Below the pieces are notes generated by a model. That model did no database searches. It was given only the letters and a program-made list of their open reading frames with translations, and was not told where the DNA came from. Source: Hyperoplus lanceolatus (Eukaryota > Chordata > Actinopteri > Uranoscopiformes > Ammodytidae). Taken from it: 64,000 nucleotides of DNA. Positions 14,371 through 25,963 of the stretch are shown here, one piece after another; within the stretch, counting starts at the first letter, position 1, and the number at the start of each line of letters is the position of its first letter. The translations under genes were made by a program, and so were the position numbers. The stretch lies in the NCBI GenBank assembly GCA_026929865.2, contig CM049414.1, forward strand, positions 19,949,501 to 20,013,500, in the 5' to 3' direction.

Positions 14371-16140
14371 AACATGTGAAAAGAAAACTAAAACAATAGA
14401 GGTCCTGAAAGATTTCGACCCTCTTTATGACAACATTATACTATTAGGTAATAACGGTATTGTGTTTTATTGATGCATATTGGCAAAGAAATGTTCATTC
14501 ACACCAGTTGGCACACAGCCCCTCTAGGGATCTGGGCAGCTGCCCACTCTGTGTTGGTTATGCAGCCTTAAATGTCACACACAGCCATTATGTTCAAACA
14601 CATATCCCCTGTTCCCCATGGAGAACAGGGGATATTCTATGTCACTGTCTAATTCTCCTTTTAAGCACATTCTTGTTACCTTTAAAAGGCCCTCTGCAAA
14701 TCATTTCTGTAAGGTCACCCCATTATAGCAATCCCATATACAATACAGAAATTTCTCCTCAATGTCTACCCCCACAACATCTCAAAATCTAAATAGTTGA
14801 ATATATAATCTCGAAAAAACAAGCTGCTTTCAAACAAGCTGCTGTTCTATCTAAGGAGCCGTAATAAATACATATTGATTTATTCTGTGCCAAAACTGTA
14901 GGTTTTGGCAGACCCAAATCATCGTTGATAAGCTTCATATTATTTGCCACAAAGCACAAGGCTGAAAGAATCTTAACTTCAGAAGGGGCCACACACTGTT
15001 CTTGGCAAGGTCAGTCACAAAACGTTGTGTAGATTTTTGTAAAAACAATATTTTCATTCTCATTAAGCGCCTCCTGCTAAAGTGTCGCTATGCAACTGTT
15101 TCTCCAATACATACCAGAAGACAGAGCCGTCCCAAGCCTTCATGGGCCCTAAGCAGAATTTGATTAGGGGGGTCTCCTCGCCAATGATATCGTGCCCAAA
15201 TATTTGACTATTGTTAACTGTCATTCACACACCCAGTGTTTTCCGCTAGGGCCTCCAATGTGAAAATAGTAGCCAGCCGAACTTTACCTTTTATTTTAAA
15301 TGGCTACCTCCCATTGCTAACAAGTTTAATGTCTTGATTTATTGCTCCATTGCTTTCCTCCCTCAAATCTCCATCCGTTCTACCATGATCTTGGGAAACA
15401 TTTCAAATCCAAATGTCAGGATTCTGTTGCAAGAATACAAAAAAACACTCTCTATTCCATCGCCTTCTCCATAAATCTCAGCTTATATTCTCAACCGCTT
15501 CCAATGTACCTCTAGGAACAACAACATGCGGGACAAGGTGCTTACCACCTTTTTGTGAATAATGCCTATACTAAATATGTCCTAGCTCTCTTGTTGTAAG
15601 CCTCTGATCGCAGCAGATATATCCCTGTTCTTTCCTTGCTGACATGTCGGAATGGAAAAGGATTGTGAGACAGAGAGAGGGAATGTGGGAGGAGAGGAAA
15701 CATATCGCTGACTCAGAGACTGGGAAAGGACCCACGTCAGCTTGGCAGGTTGTTCTCACTTAGCTTACACGCATTTGACATTGGACGGCGCTGTGGGAAA
15801 TGTCCCCCGGTCAGTTTCATTCTCTCAAGACACCCAGAGGAGCTAGCTATAAATGTGAATCGGCTAGTGGGACATGTTCATTCCCCAGTGACAACCTAAG
15901 CTTTAAAATAGTATCACCAAAAGGCAGAGGCACTTTTTAAGACCCTTTTGAAGAGTGACTGGCGGATGTTAGCGATAATGAAGCAAAAAGACCACCACCG
16001 AGGCCAGCGACAGGAAGGGTTTATTCCCGTGGTGTTGAGCCGAAGCTTTGATGATTTGGGGTTTGTGTTGACAACCTCCATCACTTCTTAAAAGGCTTAA
16101 CAGAGTACTCCGCTTTTTTGGCATTACATTTCTGTAACAG
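14371..16140. other. Unique non-coding stretch
   Basis: No gene recognised. Contains a perfect hairpin (14602-14635, listed separately). A CAGTGTTTTCC at 15234 resembles a hAT end but has no partner. Confidence 0.45.
14602..14635. repeat. Perfect short hairpin, 13-bp stem
   Basis: Arms ATATCCCCTGTTC (14602-14614) and GAACAGGGGATAT (14623-14635) are exact complements around the 8-nt loop CCCATGGA. The stem is too short for a microRNA precursor. No T tract or flanking gene suggests a terminator. Confidence 0.85.
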
Positions 16141-16245
16141 TGTGTAACAGTGCACTCATAAATGAAGAGTATTTCCATGCTTTTCATTTTGTTTTGTATG
16201 TTTGATATGTCTGAAATAAATTGAATCAAAATCAAAATCAAAGAG
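16141..16245 (+). mobile_element. Probable LINE 3' tail
   Basis: The sequence TGTCTGAAATAAATTGAATC runs into repeated ATCAAA units (16222-16241), the pattern of an AATAAA-type signal followed by a short tandem tail seen at 3' ends of fish non-LTR elements. Only the last hundred bases are present and no coding part is attached. Confidence 0.4.
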
Positions 16246-19028
16246 TTAAACCTGGTGCCAAAATTACCCAAAATGCAATGCAAGTCTGCAAATAACAGTT
16301 GATTGGGATTGGGTGTGTACGATAGCAGTTGCTAATGTTATCTCAAGATGCTTGCCTGAAGCCGAGTTGGGGAGTGAACTACAATCAGAACTAGTTCTGG
16401 TACTGCCACCTTTTTCTATTTCTGCTAACTTATTTTCTAACTTGTAGTCTTCAGTCCCAACCCACACTGACTCAAGTTAGGTCATTTGAGGACATTTATC
16501 AGATATAGCACAGCAGTATAATCATATATACACTAGTATACAGTATATAATCCTAAATACCCAAGACCCGTCAACAGACTTGCATGTGTACAATTGGTAA
16601 ATGTAAAATTGGTATAGTTTGAATATTAACAGTAAGTATAGCCATGTGAGTGAATCTTCCACTGATTATCGGCCGCTGTCTGCATGCATTTCTCAAAAAA
16701 AGCTAAATGCAAGCAAAAGCCACTGGACAAGGACAATATTTTGCATGCGTTCTGCCTTTTGGTGTTGACTCATGCTGAGTTTACACTGTTGACATGACCT
16801 TCATGATAGGCAGTGATGACTTTATAATCTCCATAAACCGAGGCAAAGTGGTCAACAGGGACCGGCTTATGTTGGTTGTTTGCCTGAAAGAACCCCAACA
16901 AAACATCACAGGGATGTACATACATTATGCTGCACTTATCAATGTGAAAATTAAGCAGGCTCCTCTTACAGATAAGATGTGTACACGAAATGCATGTTTT
17001 ATACTTCACATGCAGTTAAAATGCGGACATGTGTACAATTTGGAGAACGACAAAGAGGTTAATGTGTTGCGAGGATGAGGTCGCATAAGGACGGCAGATA
17101 AGGGCTGTTTCTACCAGCATGTCCTTGTGTGGTGTTGCCTTCACACACATGCACACACTCATCATTTCCAACCTGATTAGCTCTACAAGAAGCAATATCC
17201 TCAGGAGAAGACACTTTGTTTTGTTCCACCCATTTGCCGCTTCACAGACAAGAAGCAGAGCAGGAGATTAAGAGCAACATCTCTCTGACTGAGAGAATCT
17301 TTGATGAGGACCCTTTTCATTTTCATGCCGATATACTAATAGATATGGAATTGAATGAAATGGATTTTTTTTTATTCATAATATAAATGATCTGACATGA
17401 GAAAATTGCTCCCTGCTTATCATCAATCTAGATCAGGGACTTAAACAAGATGAGATGGGAAAAAAAGAAATTTTACTTTTGATCTCTGACTGCAAAAGTG
17501 GTTGTCCAAAGCACCAAGAGTGCATTGTGAAATGTCAGAAACTGCATATATATCAGTGATGAACTCAATACATTATTTTCTGGCCCAAACATTGACTTCA
17601 GGGAGTACGAGGTATAGGAACAGGACACTGAGGAGGTCCACGGGTTTAAAGCAACTGCAGGAGCATAAATCAGTGAACTCCATGAGCTGATATACTGTAC
17701 ATAACGGAATATAAGATCAATTCAATGCATTAGATTTGACGAAAGGCCAGAATGAATACAACAGATATTCAAGTTGTATTTATAGCGTAGCAACGAATGA
17801 GACGTACAGCATTTGCATGTTTGGCAGTCACTGAAATACTAAAGTTCATCAAAGCAGCATGGCTTAATCTTTCTCCTTTGAAGACAGTTTCATTATTTTC
17901 AAGTGATGCATGTGCCAACAGGAAAGCCAGTTTGGCAGCGTTGTTTCTCAGTAAAAACCAGATCAATGATTTCTTTCCCAACTATGTGCCTGTCACCACA
18001 AATGTGCATAACCACTCTCTCTGACGCCATACATTTTCATGACAAAACTCTAAGTCACTCCAGATTTATTTTAAAAAAAAACTCCCCATTAAACATTTCC
18101 TAAATTCTCTGTCATCCTGAAATAACATATAAACTAATAATTTATTTTACAACTTCTTGCATAAAAAGAACCCTACATTTTTAGGACTTTCCCTGCAAAC
18201 TCCAAGTTGAAAATATGTCATGTTCACATCGCATTAGTGCCACTAAGTTAATAAAACAAGAAACTAACTGCAGGAGAAGTTTTGTTCAGTTGTCAGGAAA
18301 GCATCTTTACTTCTCTTAACAGTCTCATTGGAACCAGTGAAAATGCACACTGCGTATACAGTAGGACACACTATTTCTGATAGCAGCAGCGCTAACACTT
18401 GCAAATTGTGGTACAGCAGGGATAAAATGTCTTGTGAGATCTGGTCCTCATAACTAATACAGCTGGCTAGTGCAAACTTTGAGGATATTTCAAGTCTAAG
18501 AATCTCAACTTCTGTTTTCCATGTAAAACTTTAGTGGGTTGTTTGCACCCCCTTATCCTACGAAATAGCTACCTAGGGCAGTCATAGACAAATTGTTCAG
18601 TAAATAGAAGAGTATTTCCCTTTATCATGTCATGGAGCAAATAAAACAAATGGTGTTAAATGTTTCACCTTGGCCCCAGGTAGGGAAGTTGTCTTATCTG
18701 ATGTTGTCTAATCCATAGGAGTTACATGAATACATTTATTGGTCTATTCTACCCCAAAGTATTTATTTCCACTGCCAAATACAGGAAGGAAGTTGTGCGT
18801 CCTTTAAGGAACAAGGCTAAAAGTAAAGGTGTGTAGTTTGTGGTGGTGGAAAGGTGTGTAGTCCATTCAACTCTAGTCCAGGAGATCATAATTCCCCTCA
18901 CAAATCTGCAATTCACACATTAGTGTTTTTATAAAAAAATAAACATGATATTTCTTGAACATCAACATTAATATTATTTCATGACCACAACATTAATAAG
19001 TGTTTGTGTTGCCTCATCCCATCCATAC
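16246..19028. other. Unique non-coding stretch
   Basis: Long AT-rich interval with no supported coding region, RNA gene or element boundary. Frames of 60-94 codons show no family features. Confidence 0.45.
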
Positions 19029-19244
19029 CGGGCCAATCAGGGCCTGAGGGCAGACCTTAAGATCGTTCCTTAGTGGAAGGCAGGTTCTGATTGGTTCATG
19101 TAATCGTCAATCTAACCTCCAGTCAGACCCTCCCCACTTGATGGCCATTGGGGCTAGTTTGCAACTACATACATTAACCAATCAGGGGCTGCCTTCCACT
19201 CAGGAACAAACTTAAGGTCTGAACACATGCCCTATTTGGCCCAG
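19029..19244. mobile_element. Foldback miniature element, arms about 68 bp
   Basis: The left arm (19029-19096) and right arm (19176-19244) are reverse complements with scattered mismatches, sharing GGGCCAA, CAGACCTTAAG, AGTGGAAGGCAG and TGATTGGTT. The middle of about 80 bp is unrelated. Long arms and a short unique centre suggest a foldback-type miniature element. No clear target duplication is visible. Confidence 0.75.
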
Positions 19245-19374
19245 TCATTTTTTGATCGGCTCCTCCCCACCGTCATTTGAGAAATGCCAAAATGATCTGG
19301 GAGAAAGAAAGAAATGTGAAGCGTGCGTGTAATCAAGCTGGTCTCACCAGGCTAAATTTGACCAGGCACAGCAT

Positions 19375-19470
19375 TTAGGCTACAATGTTCACCATCTTGG
19401 TTTAGAGGGTTAACATGCTAACATTTGCTGAATAGCCAGTGTTTAAAACCTAAATTGCAATCGCTAGACC
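19375..19470 (+). repeat. Fragment of a dispersed fish repeat
   Basis: The block ATGTTCACCATCTTGG followed by TTAACATGCTAACATTTGCT resembles part of a very common teleost interspersed repeat, of which a longer piece lies at 33991-34700. Recognition is from memory of the family; no boundary can be set. Confidence 0.4.
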
Positions 19471-21586
19471 CACAGTTTTGCAAAGTCACCATGTATTGAC
19501 GCCATTGTCAGGCGATTGGGTTTGTTTCACGTCATACTTTCGAGATGAATTCCTTCAAACTTGAGTTAAGTGCAGCTTTAGATCTCTCAGGTTTTCAATG
19601 AAGGCTTAAGTATTCCAACAAATGAACACTGTTGCGCTACAAAGCTCATAATACATTCTGCTAAGAACAGGGGACGTAATACAGTGGGTTTGTTTCTAGA
19701 TTTAATCAGAACATGAGAGAAACTCAGAAATGAGACCACGGGCGAAAGCTTTGAAAAGTGCAGAACAATCCCTGGTCTCTGCGGAGGATCTGCAGGGTTA
19801 GAGAGTGTGAAGCCAAATCCAGCCTTGTTTTTCCACTCCTCTTTGTATTCTTTCAGATCTGTGCGGCCTCAATGCCACTGCTTTTTCTTGCAATTTTCTG
19901 ATAATTAATAGGTTATTTATATTTCAGCAAAGCACCGAAGAACACACATTCAACAAAAAGAAGAGGAGTCGCATTCAATTTGATTCCAGCAAGAGTTTGT
20001 GAGTTTTGTGATGGCACAGTTTGGAAATTGCTTGTGACTATCTCTACTCAACTTTAAAGAGACCGACTGGGTATTGAATGTGACTGCAACAGGGGCCTGA
20101 GGCAGAACTGATTATGAAAGATACAAGAGGGAACAGGAAGATAGAAATATTCGGCTTTGTGGTGAGATTAAATTCTATTACCAGCTTCAAAATGTGCAAT
20201 GGAGCGTCCATCAATTCTAATCTGTGTATCTGGATAAAAAAGCAATAGCTAAGCACTTGATCAAGGGCATGTATTCAGAACTTTCCCCCCACATGCATGT
20301 TAACCTGAGAACGCTGTATGGAAGCGCTCTTCTCAAGTGGGAGTTTGAGCTTTTCTCCGGGGACATAATTAGAGGGAACATTTTTGATGATGAGAAGCGC
20401 TTCTAGGCGGATTTTCAGTGCAGTGTATATAGGATTAACTGTACATTACATGGGCCTCTAATCCATAGGCACACTAAACCAGGAATTAGCATGCATGATT
20501 AGCATTTTAAGCCAGCTATTAGATGAGAATAATACAGTAATTCACCTAAAATGGCTCGCAGTGTTTTGACTGCTCTATAGTCTACATGAACTATTCCAAT
20601 TATCTGAAACGGGAGATATAAACAGAGTCTTGGAGAGGTATTATTGGAGCTGTGCAAGCAAAAAAAAAATCACTACAGTATTTTTAAAATGTGTATTTAC
20701 TCAGGGAAGCTTTTCCAGCATGAATTGCCTTTTTTGCAGCCGTAACCTGATTCTCAGTAACACAGTTATACATGTGAAATCTTTTGGAGCTGCTCGGCAC
20801 AGCCAGTCTACTTCTACTTCTGGCCTCTGAACAGCTCCTCGGGAGCAAATGGGTCTTATTAATGTCAGCTGGAGAGAGAGGGAGAGAGTGCTTCTCATTC
20901 AGTTTCTCCTCTCTGTCTGCCAGATGGTCTTGATCTGAACTGGCTTATATCCGGCCACAAGTCTTCCTCTTATATCCTTTGGGCTAATGCTGCCTCAATA
21001 TAGGTTTGAGAGTGACTGTATGGAACAAGTTGAAGGAAAGCCAAATTCCTATTTTATATTAAATTCAAATTGATTGAAAATCTTCTTTTGTTATCTTATT
21101 CCTTTTTTAGTTGAGTAGGATTGTGTTCCGAACTATCAGTAGATATTGAGATATTTCACAGAATAAATAAAAGCATTCACCTAGTGGTGATTCTAGAAAA
21201 AGTTGGAAGATCGAAAATCTATCAATTTATGATGGATGTTTGGACCAATGTTGTGGACCAACCAACAGATCTACATTGCCAGCACTATGACCACACTAGC
21301 ATGGGCAAAATTGTCTACAGAATCTTTCTCAAGCTATATATCAGGAGATCAAAGAAATAGCTTTGACCTTGAATCTGAACTCAAATTTTTTTATTTTCTT
21401 GAGTTGCAAACTGATCTTTCTCCACAGTAAAATAGAACTTTTGCAATCAACAACAACCTTTTACTTTGTCTTAATTCTTATGTTGTGTCTGTTCATGTGT
21501 GTTTGTTTGCTTGTTGTTAAAACTAAAATAAAAAGAATTATAAAAGAAGGAAAAAAAATAACCTAAAGGTCACTCTCAACTCAGCT
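19471..21586. other. Unique non-coding stretch, possibly containing regulatory DNA
   Basis: No genes or terminal repeats. 20440-20640 is free of simple repeats and holds several ATTA/TAAT homeodomain-type cores. That alone is weak evidence for an enhancer. Confidence 0.4.
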
Positions 21587-21631
21587 CCCCCCCCCCCCAC
21601 ACACACACACTCATACCTTACCCCCCCCCCC
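21587..21631 (+). repeat. Low-complexity C-rich/AC patch
   Basis: Twelve C residues, a short AC array, then eleven C residues (21621-21631). Likely unstable in replication and prone to sequencing error. Confidence 0.9.
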
Positions 21632-21810
21632 ACCTACACACACCCTGCAGTATGTTCTTGTATTCTTCTGATTCCTTTGAGAACACTGCCATGTGGCTCC
21701 ACAGACTGTATCTTTAAGAATTCAATCCCTGGCCTACATGTTCTGGGAGTCTCTCTGAGTTCGTCTTGTAGATGCCCTGTTCCTGCATCAGTATTCCACA
21801 GACACAGCTT

Positions 21811-21811
<1 letters not shown>

Positions 21812-21864
<53 letters not shown>

Positions 21865-21871
21865 TCTCTCC
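21812..21871 (+). repeat. (CT)n microsatellite
   Basis: CT units with CCCT interruptions near the 3' end (21861 and 21871). Confidence 0.95.
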
Positions 21872-22172
21872 CTGTATGATTGTGTTCCTGTGCCGGGAAT
21901 AAGATCTGATGTGGCTGCTGCCTACCATGTACGACCAGCAGCTCCCCAGAGTCCAGCCCACCGGAGCAAAGCTTACAGCCCCCTGATTCCTTTCACCAGT
22001 GGAAAGGAAGAGGAGCGCAACGTGTGGGCAATGGTTTGGTGTGTATGTGTGTGTGTGTCTGAACAGTGTGTCTGAGAAACATTAAAACAGACAGATGGAC
22101 AGACAAACAAAGGCGAGCTAAGACACACAGCAAAAAAGGTCAAAATGTCTAACATTTAGATTGACTCATCCC
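21872..22172. other. Unique non-coding stretch
   Basis: Short interval between the CT array and a TTAA-bounded element. A small GT-rich patch lies near 22040. Nothing else recognised. Confidence 0.4.
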
Positions 22173-23931
22173 TTAAAGAGATCCTATTATACTACTTTTC
22201 TGGTCTTCATTTCTTGTTAAAAACTGCTATAGAGCAACCTGACACGAATCACATCACAAAAAACTATGTAGATTTTCGGGACACTCTTCCTCTTACCCTA
22301 GCGAGCACAGCAGTCCCTCTCTACACACTGCTTTGAGCTTCTCCGCCCCTCCCCCCCTGCTACAAACCCCACTCCGTTGTGATTGGTTACCTTCCTTCCA
22401 GCGGCAGGAAATTTTCAGGAAGGTGGGGGCATGCAGCCGGAGCTTGCCTGAGTGGCAGCATTACCATACATGGAAACATGACAGAAACGACCCGAGCGTG
22501 ACAGAAACAATCCGGAAATTTGAACGAGTTCGGCTCGACCGGCTGCCATAGTGTTTAGTGCTCTGCATAGCCACCCCAGACGGTCAGCAGGTAATACGTC
22601 GAAATGCATGTAGGGGAGAACGGGGTAATCTGAGCCACTTTTTACATTTGCTCCCCTCTAAGCAAGCTAAAATGATTTATCACTCAAATTTACACATTTC
22701 CCATTAATTCAGGATGTTTCCTGAAAAAAAGTTGTCATGTGGCTCACTTTACCCAAGCTGTGGGGTAAACTGAGCCAGACCAGGAAAATCAAGGGGGTAA
22801 AGTGAACCAGCTGGGGGTAAACCACTTTCCACTCTGAAACTACCATAACAACACATATTGTAACAGTTATAATCCTGAAAGCTAGCCACACATTCCAGAA
22901 CTAATGTCGGACTAGTAAAAGAATGATGGGGTTTGGTCAATTAAGCAAAGCTAATATTCTAAACACTTGAAAGTAACTCTGAACAAAATCAAATACAACA
23001 TATTATAATTCAAAAGGTTTTAATAAGATTCAACTGAAATATATAACCAGTTAGATTAAAACACAGTCTGGGGGTCAGAACACAGGACCCTCAGAGCCAG
23101 CTTGTGTCTGGGGGTTAATACATAGGAAAATCAGAACCAGCGAGAACAGCCTGGGACTCAGAACACAGGAGAAGACCCAACTGGATTATAACATCAGCCT
23201 GTCATACTCTACAACTAGGCCTACTCTACATTCCAGCCCTGAAGGTTACAGGGAAAGATGAGAAGGTGCTCTTTCCGTGTGGTTGCCCCAGGTCGTCTTC
23301 CTGGTGTATTTCTTTGGCATGATGGCTTTTCTACAATGTGTATGACATGTAATATTAAATTAAAATATGTTTAAGACTAAACTTAACTTGTGCCTCATGG
23401 TGGGGGAAAGTGAGACAGTGGCTCACTTTCCCCCACAGCATTTGGCTCACTTTCCCCCACCACCACAATTTGAGAAAAACTACCTCTCTTAGCATTTCAG
23501 GCTAATCTTCAGTTAGCAGCATCACATGGTTTCATATGTTGGTAGTTCATCAACACGTATGATAGAAGTTTTTCTATGTGAATACATTTGCTTTGGCACA
23601 ACAGTTGATTAAGTTGACAGCAAGAAAATTTACTTTTACATGCAAAATACCTATTTTGGTGAAAAAAACATGCTAACCACAGCACCATGAGGTCCTCTAT
23701 TTCAGGGCCATGGGGAAATGAGAGGGGCTTGAAAACGTATATCTCACATGACCAAAAATGTTTTTCCGTTGCCTAGATACAGGGGGTGGCTCACATTACC
23801 CGATGCCTCAGATTCTCCCGTTCTCCCCTACGCAATTATTTGATACTCTAGTATGGTTAAACATGACTATAAATCATTATAACAACGTTTATAGGTCATA
23901 AAAGTCGAAAAGTGTCATAGGTCCTCTTTAA
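22173..23931 (+). mobile_element. TTAA-bounded element, family C, copy 1, split by a nested insertion
   Basis: Bounded by TTAA at 22173-22176 and 23928-23931. Left end begins AGAGATCCTAT; right end is ATAGGTCCTCT, so the termini are inverted repeats. A related copy lies at 59395-59968 and matches on both sides of the inserted segment 22613-23828 (for example TATAGAGCAACCTGACACGA at 22230 and 59451, and CTAGTATGGTTAAACATGAC at 23849 and 59892). Without the insertion the element is about 540 bp. TTAA duplications occur with piggyBac and Kolobok families; no transposase is present to decide. Confidence 0.85.
22613..23828. mobile_element. TA-flanked DNA element (1.2 kb) nested in family C
   Basis: Inverted ends GGGGAGAACGGG (left) and CCCGTTCTCCCC (right), flanked by TA at 22611-22612 and 23829-23830. 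The related copy at 59874-59875 has a single TA at the equivalent position with no insert, an empty site confirming boundaries and a TA duplication, as in Tc1/mariner-type elements. The inside holds repeated GGCTCACTTT/CCCCC motifs in both orientations (about 22740-22820, 23400-23460 and 23785) and no long open frame, so it is non-autonomous. Superfamily is inferred from the TA duplication only. Confidence 0.85.
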
Positions 23932-25132
23932 CGTGCGCACTGAGATGCACTGCCATACAATCATGACATTACACACAGTGTCATCAGCCCTTAATTTTCA
24001 TAACGCTCTGAGACACAGTGAAATGTGTGCACACTTAATTGCCAGGAGAGTGGAAGTAAGAGCAGGCAGCCTCGTTCTCTGGAGAGTTTTTGACTGATCT
24101 GACAGCTCTATCAGCAGGACTACGTACATCATTTGTCTCTGACTTTCAAAGCGTTAAGTGCTTTATCATGTGACAACGCTGATGGTTAGACTTTGGTTAG
24201 GTTTAGGGAAAGAACATGGCCAAAGTTGAAATACTGTAGTTACTTTACTGAGGGTAAGAAATGTATTTATATCAATAATGTGCTATACTAAATGTGCACA
24301 ATGCCAGAAATATTAACAGGTTAACGCAGAGTGTAATAAATATAACGTTTAAAGAATAAAAACGTTTAAAAAATAATTTTAAAATCTGAAGTACAGGTAA
24401 GTGTATAAGGTTGGTTGAAAATGTTTAAAGATTCTGCCCATGCTATCGCACGTAATGTGCCATTATTATATATAAGGACCCATGGTGTCCCTTAAGTCAG
24501 AGAGGCGTAATGGTGGTAATGGAAGAAGGGAAATGTAAAGAAACAGAGCAGAGTGGAAATGTGGTCTGGAAGCAGCTCGGCACCCTGCGACTCTGCTGCC
24601 CAGCTCTCCACAGGAGGTAGATGAGTTATAAAGCGTGACTGCCACAGGGAGAAATGAGTTGCTTGACAGCTTGACAGGCGTAGCAACAGTAACTAAGGGG
24701 AGTAGAGCCAACCGAACGGTCAATTGCAGGCCGCAGCGTTATTAAACATGAACTTTCCTGGGTATGTTGGGCTGTAATTATTAAGAGGTAGAAGTAGAGA
24801 GAATTATTATTGTCTTATTTTCTTCTCACTAATGATTCCGTCACACTTAAGCAAGCGACCCATTATGTATTACCTCCCCCTAAATAAGTGAGTGGCTAAG
24901 ACAGAGTCCATCTAGAGTACCCTTGCAGTGTTAATAACATGCCAAAATGCTGTGAAATTAAATCTCGCTCCACCTTTAGTTCCGAGTGAGCCGAGGCACT
25001 GCTGTTAAAGAAAAAGATAAGAGTGTGATCGTGAAGAAGTGCACTCTGCACGCCTGTGTGAGCGGAAAAGGAGTTGGAAGGAAAAAGAGAGAAATGAATG
25101 TGTTCCATAGCAGACTTTGTTTAATTACATCC
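23932..25132. other. Unique non-coding stretch
   Basis: No gene or element boundary recognised. 24466-24720 is open on the minus strand for 85 codons without a recognisable motif. Confidence 0.45.
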
Positions 25133-25514
25133 TTAAAGGTGCAGTGTGTAATATGACATCGTTAAGTAAGTTCGAGAAAGTTCTAGAATGCAACGCTCCC
25201 TGGGTAACCCCAACCCTTTAAAATAATAACAGAAGCTACAGTGGCCTTCAAGGACAAGAACAATTCTAAATTTTAAAAAATGCACCTGATGACATTCCAA
25301 CTATGACACTTTCAAGATGGTGGCACTAGGCCTTGGTCCAAAATATGCAGAAATATGGACATATATGAGACCCTTTCTAAGGGAAAAATAAATAATTATA
25401 AAAAAAAAATTCAGCTATTATGCACTAAATTAAATGTACTCATGGATATTATAATTACTTTCTACAAAATCTGCTAGGAAATAAAACCCAAAATTCTACA
25501 CACTGCAGGTTTAA
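25133..25514. mobile_element. TTAA-bounded miniature element, family D
   Basis: TTAA at 25133-25136 and 25511-25514 flank inverted ends AGGTGCAGTGTGTA and TACACACTGCAGGT (one mismatch). About 374 bp, AT-rich inside, no coding capacity. Confidence 0.8.
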
Positions 25515-25885
25515 GAATGGAACACAAACGCATCAATTATGCCCACTCACCTAGCGAATGTACTGCATTAGGTAAACAGGAGGATACTGTTTACTTTTGA
25601 CAAATGCGCTCGGGACCGCATGAATAATTGCGAAGGGCACAACCTCTGCCTTACACAGATTAATATTTATGAAGGCAATTTTGTTCTTTAATTTTCTCTG
25701 AGAGCCCGGCAATAGCCCTAGTTTATGGGGTGTTGATTGTAGGGGATCAAACCTGCTGTAGATGGATATGACAGTTAAATCAAAGAGTTTTTTTGGTTTT
25801 CACTCTTTATTTTCCTACTTAAAGCCTGTCCCTGGCCTATGCTCGGCTGAGCCTGTGGATCGATCAGAGCTAACACATGCCTCTC
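25515..25885. other. Unique non-coding stretch
   Basis: Nothing recognised between the miniature element and the CT array. Confidence 0.4.
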
Positions 25886-25886
25886 G

Positions 25887-25959
<73 letters not shown>
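25886..25959 (+). repeat. (CT)n microsatellite
   Basis: CT units with one TTT interruption near 25901. Leucine/serine frames across it are artefacts. Confidence 0.96.

Positions 25960-25963
<4 letters not shown>

Noticed and set aside
15234..15260. CAGTGTTTTCC resembling a hAT left end
   Set aside because: No matching right end or 8-bp duplication found.
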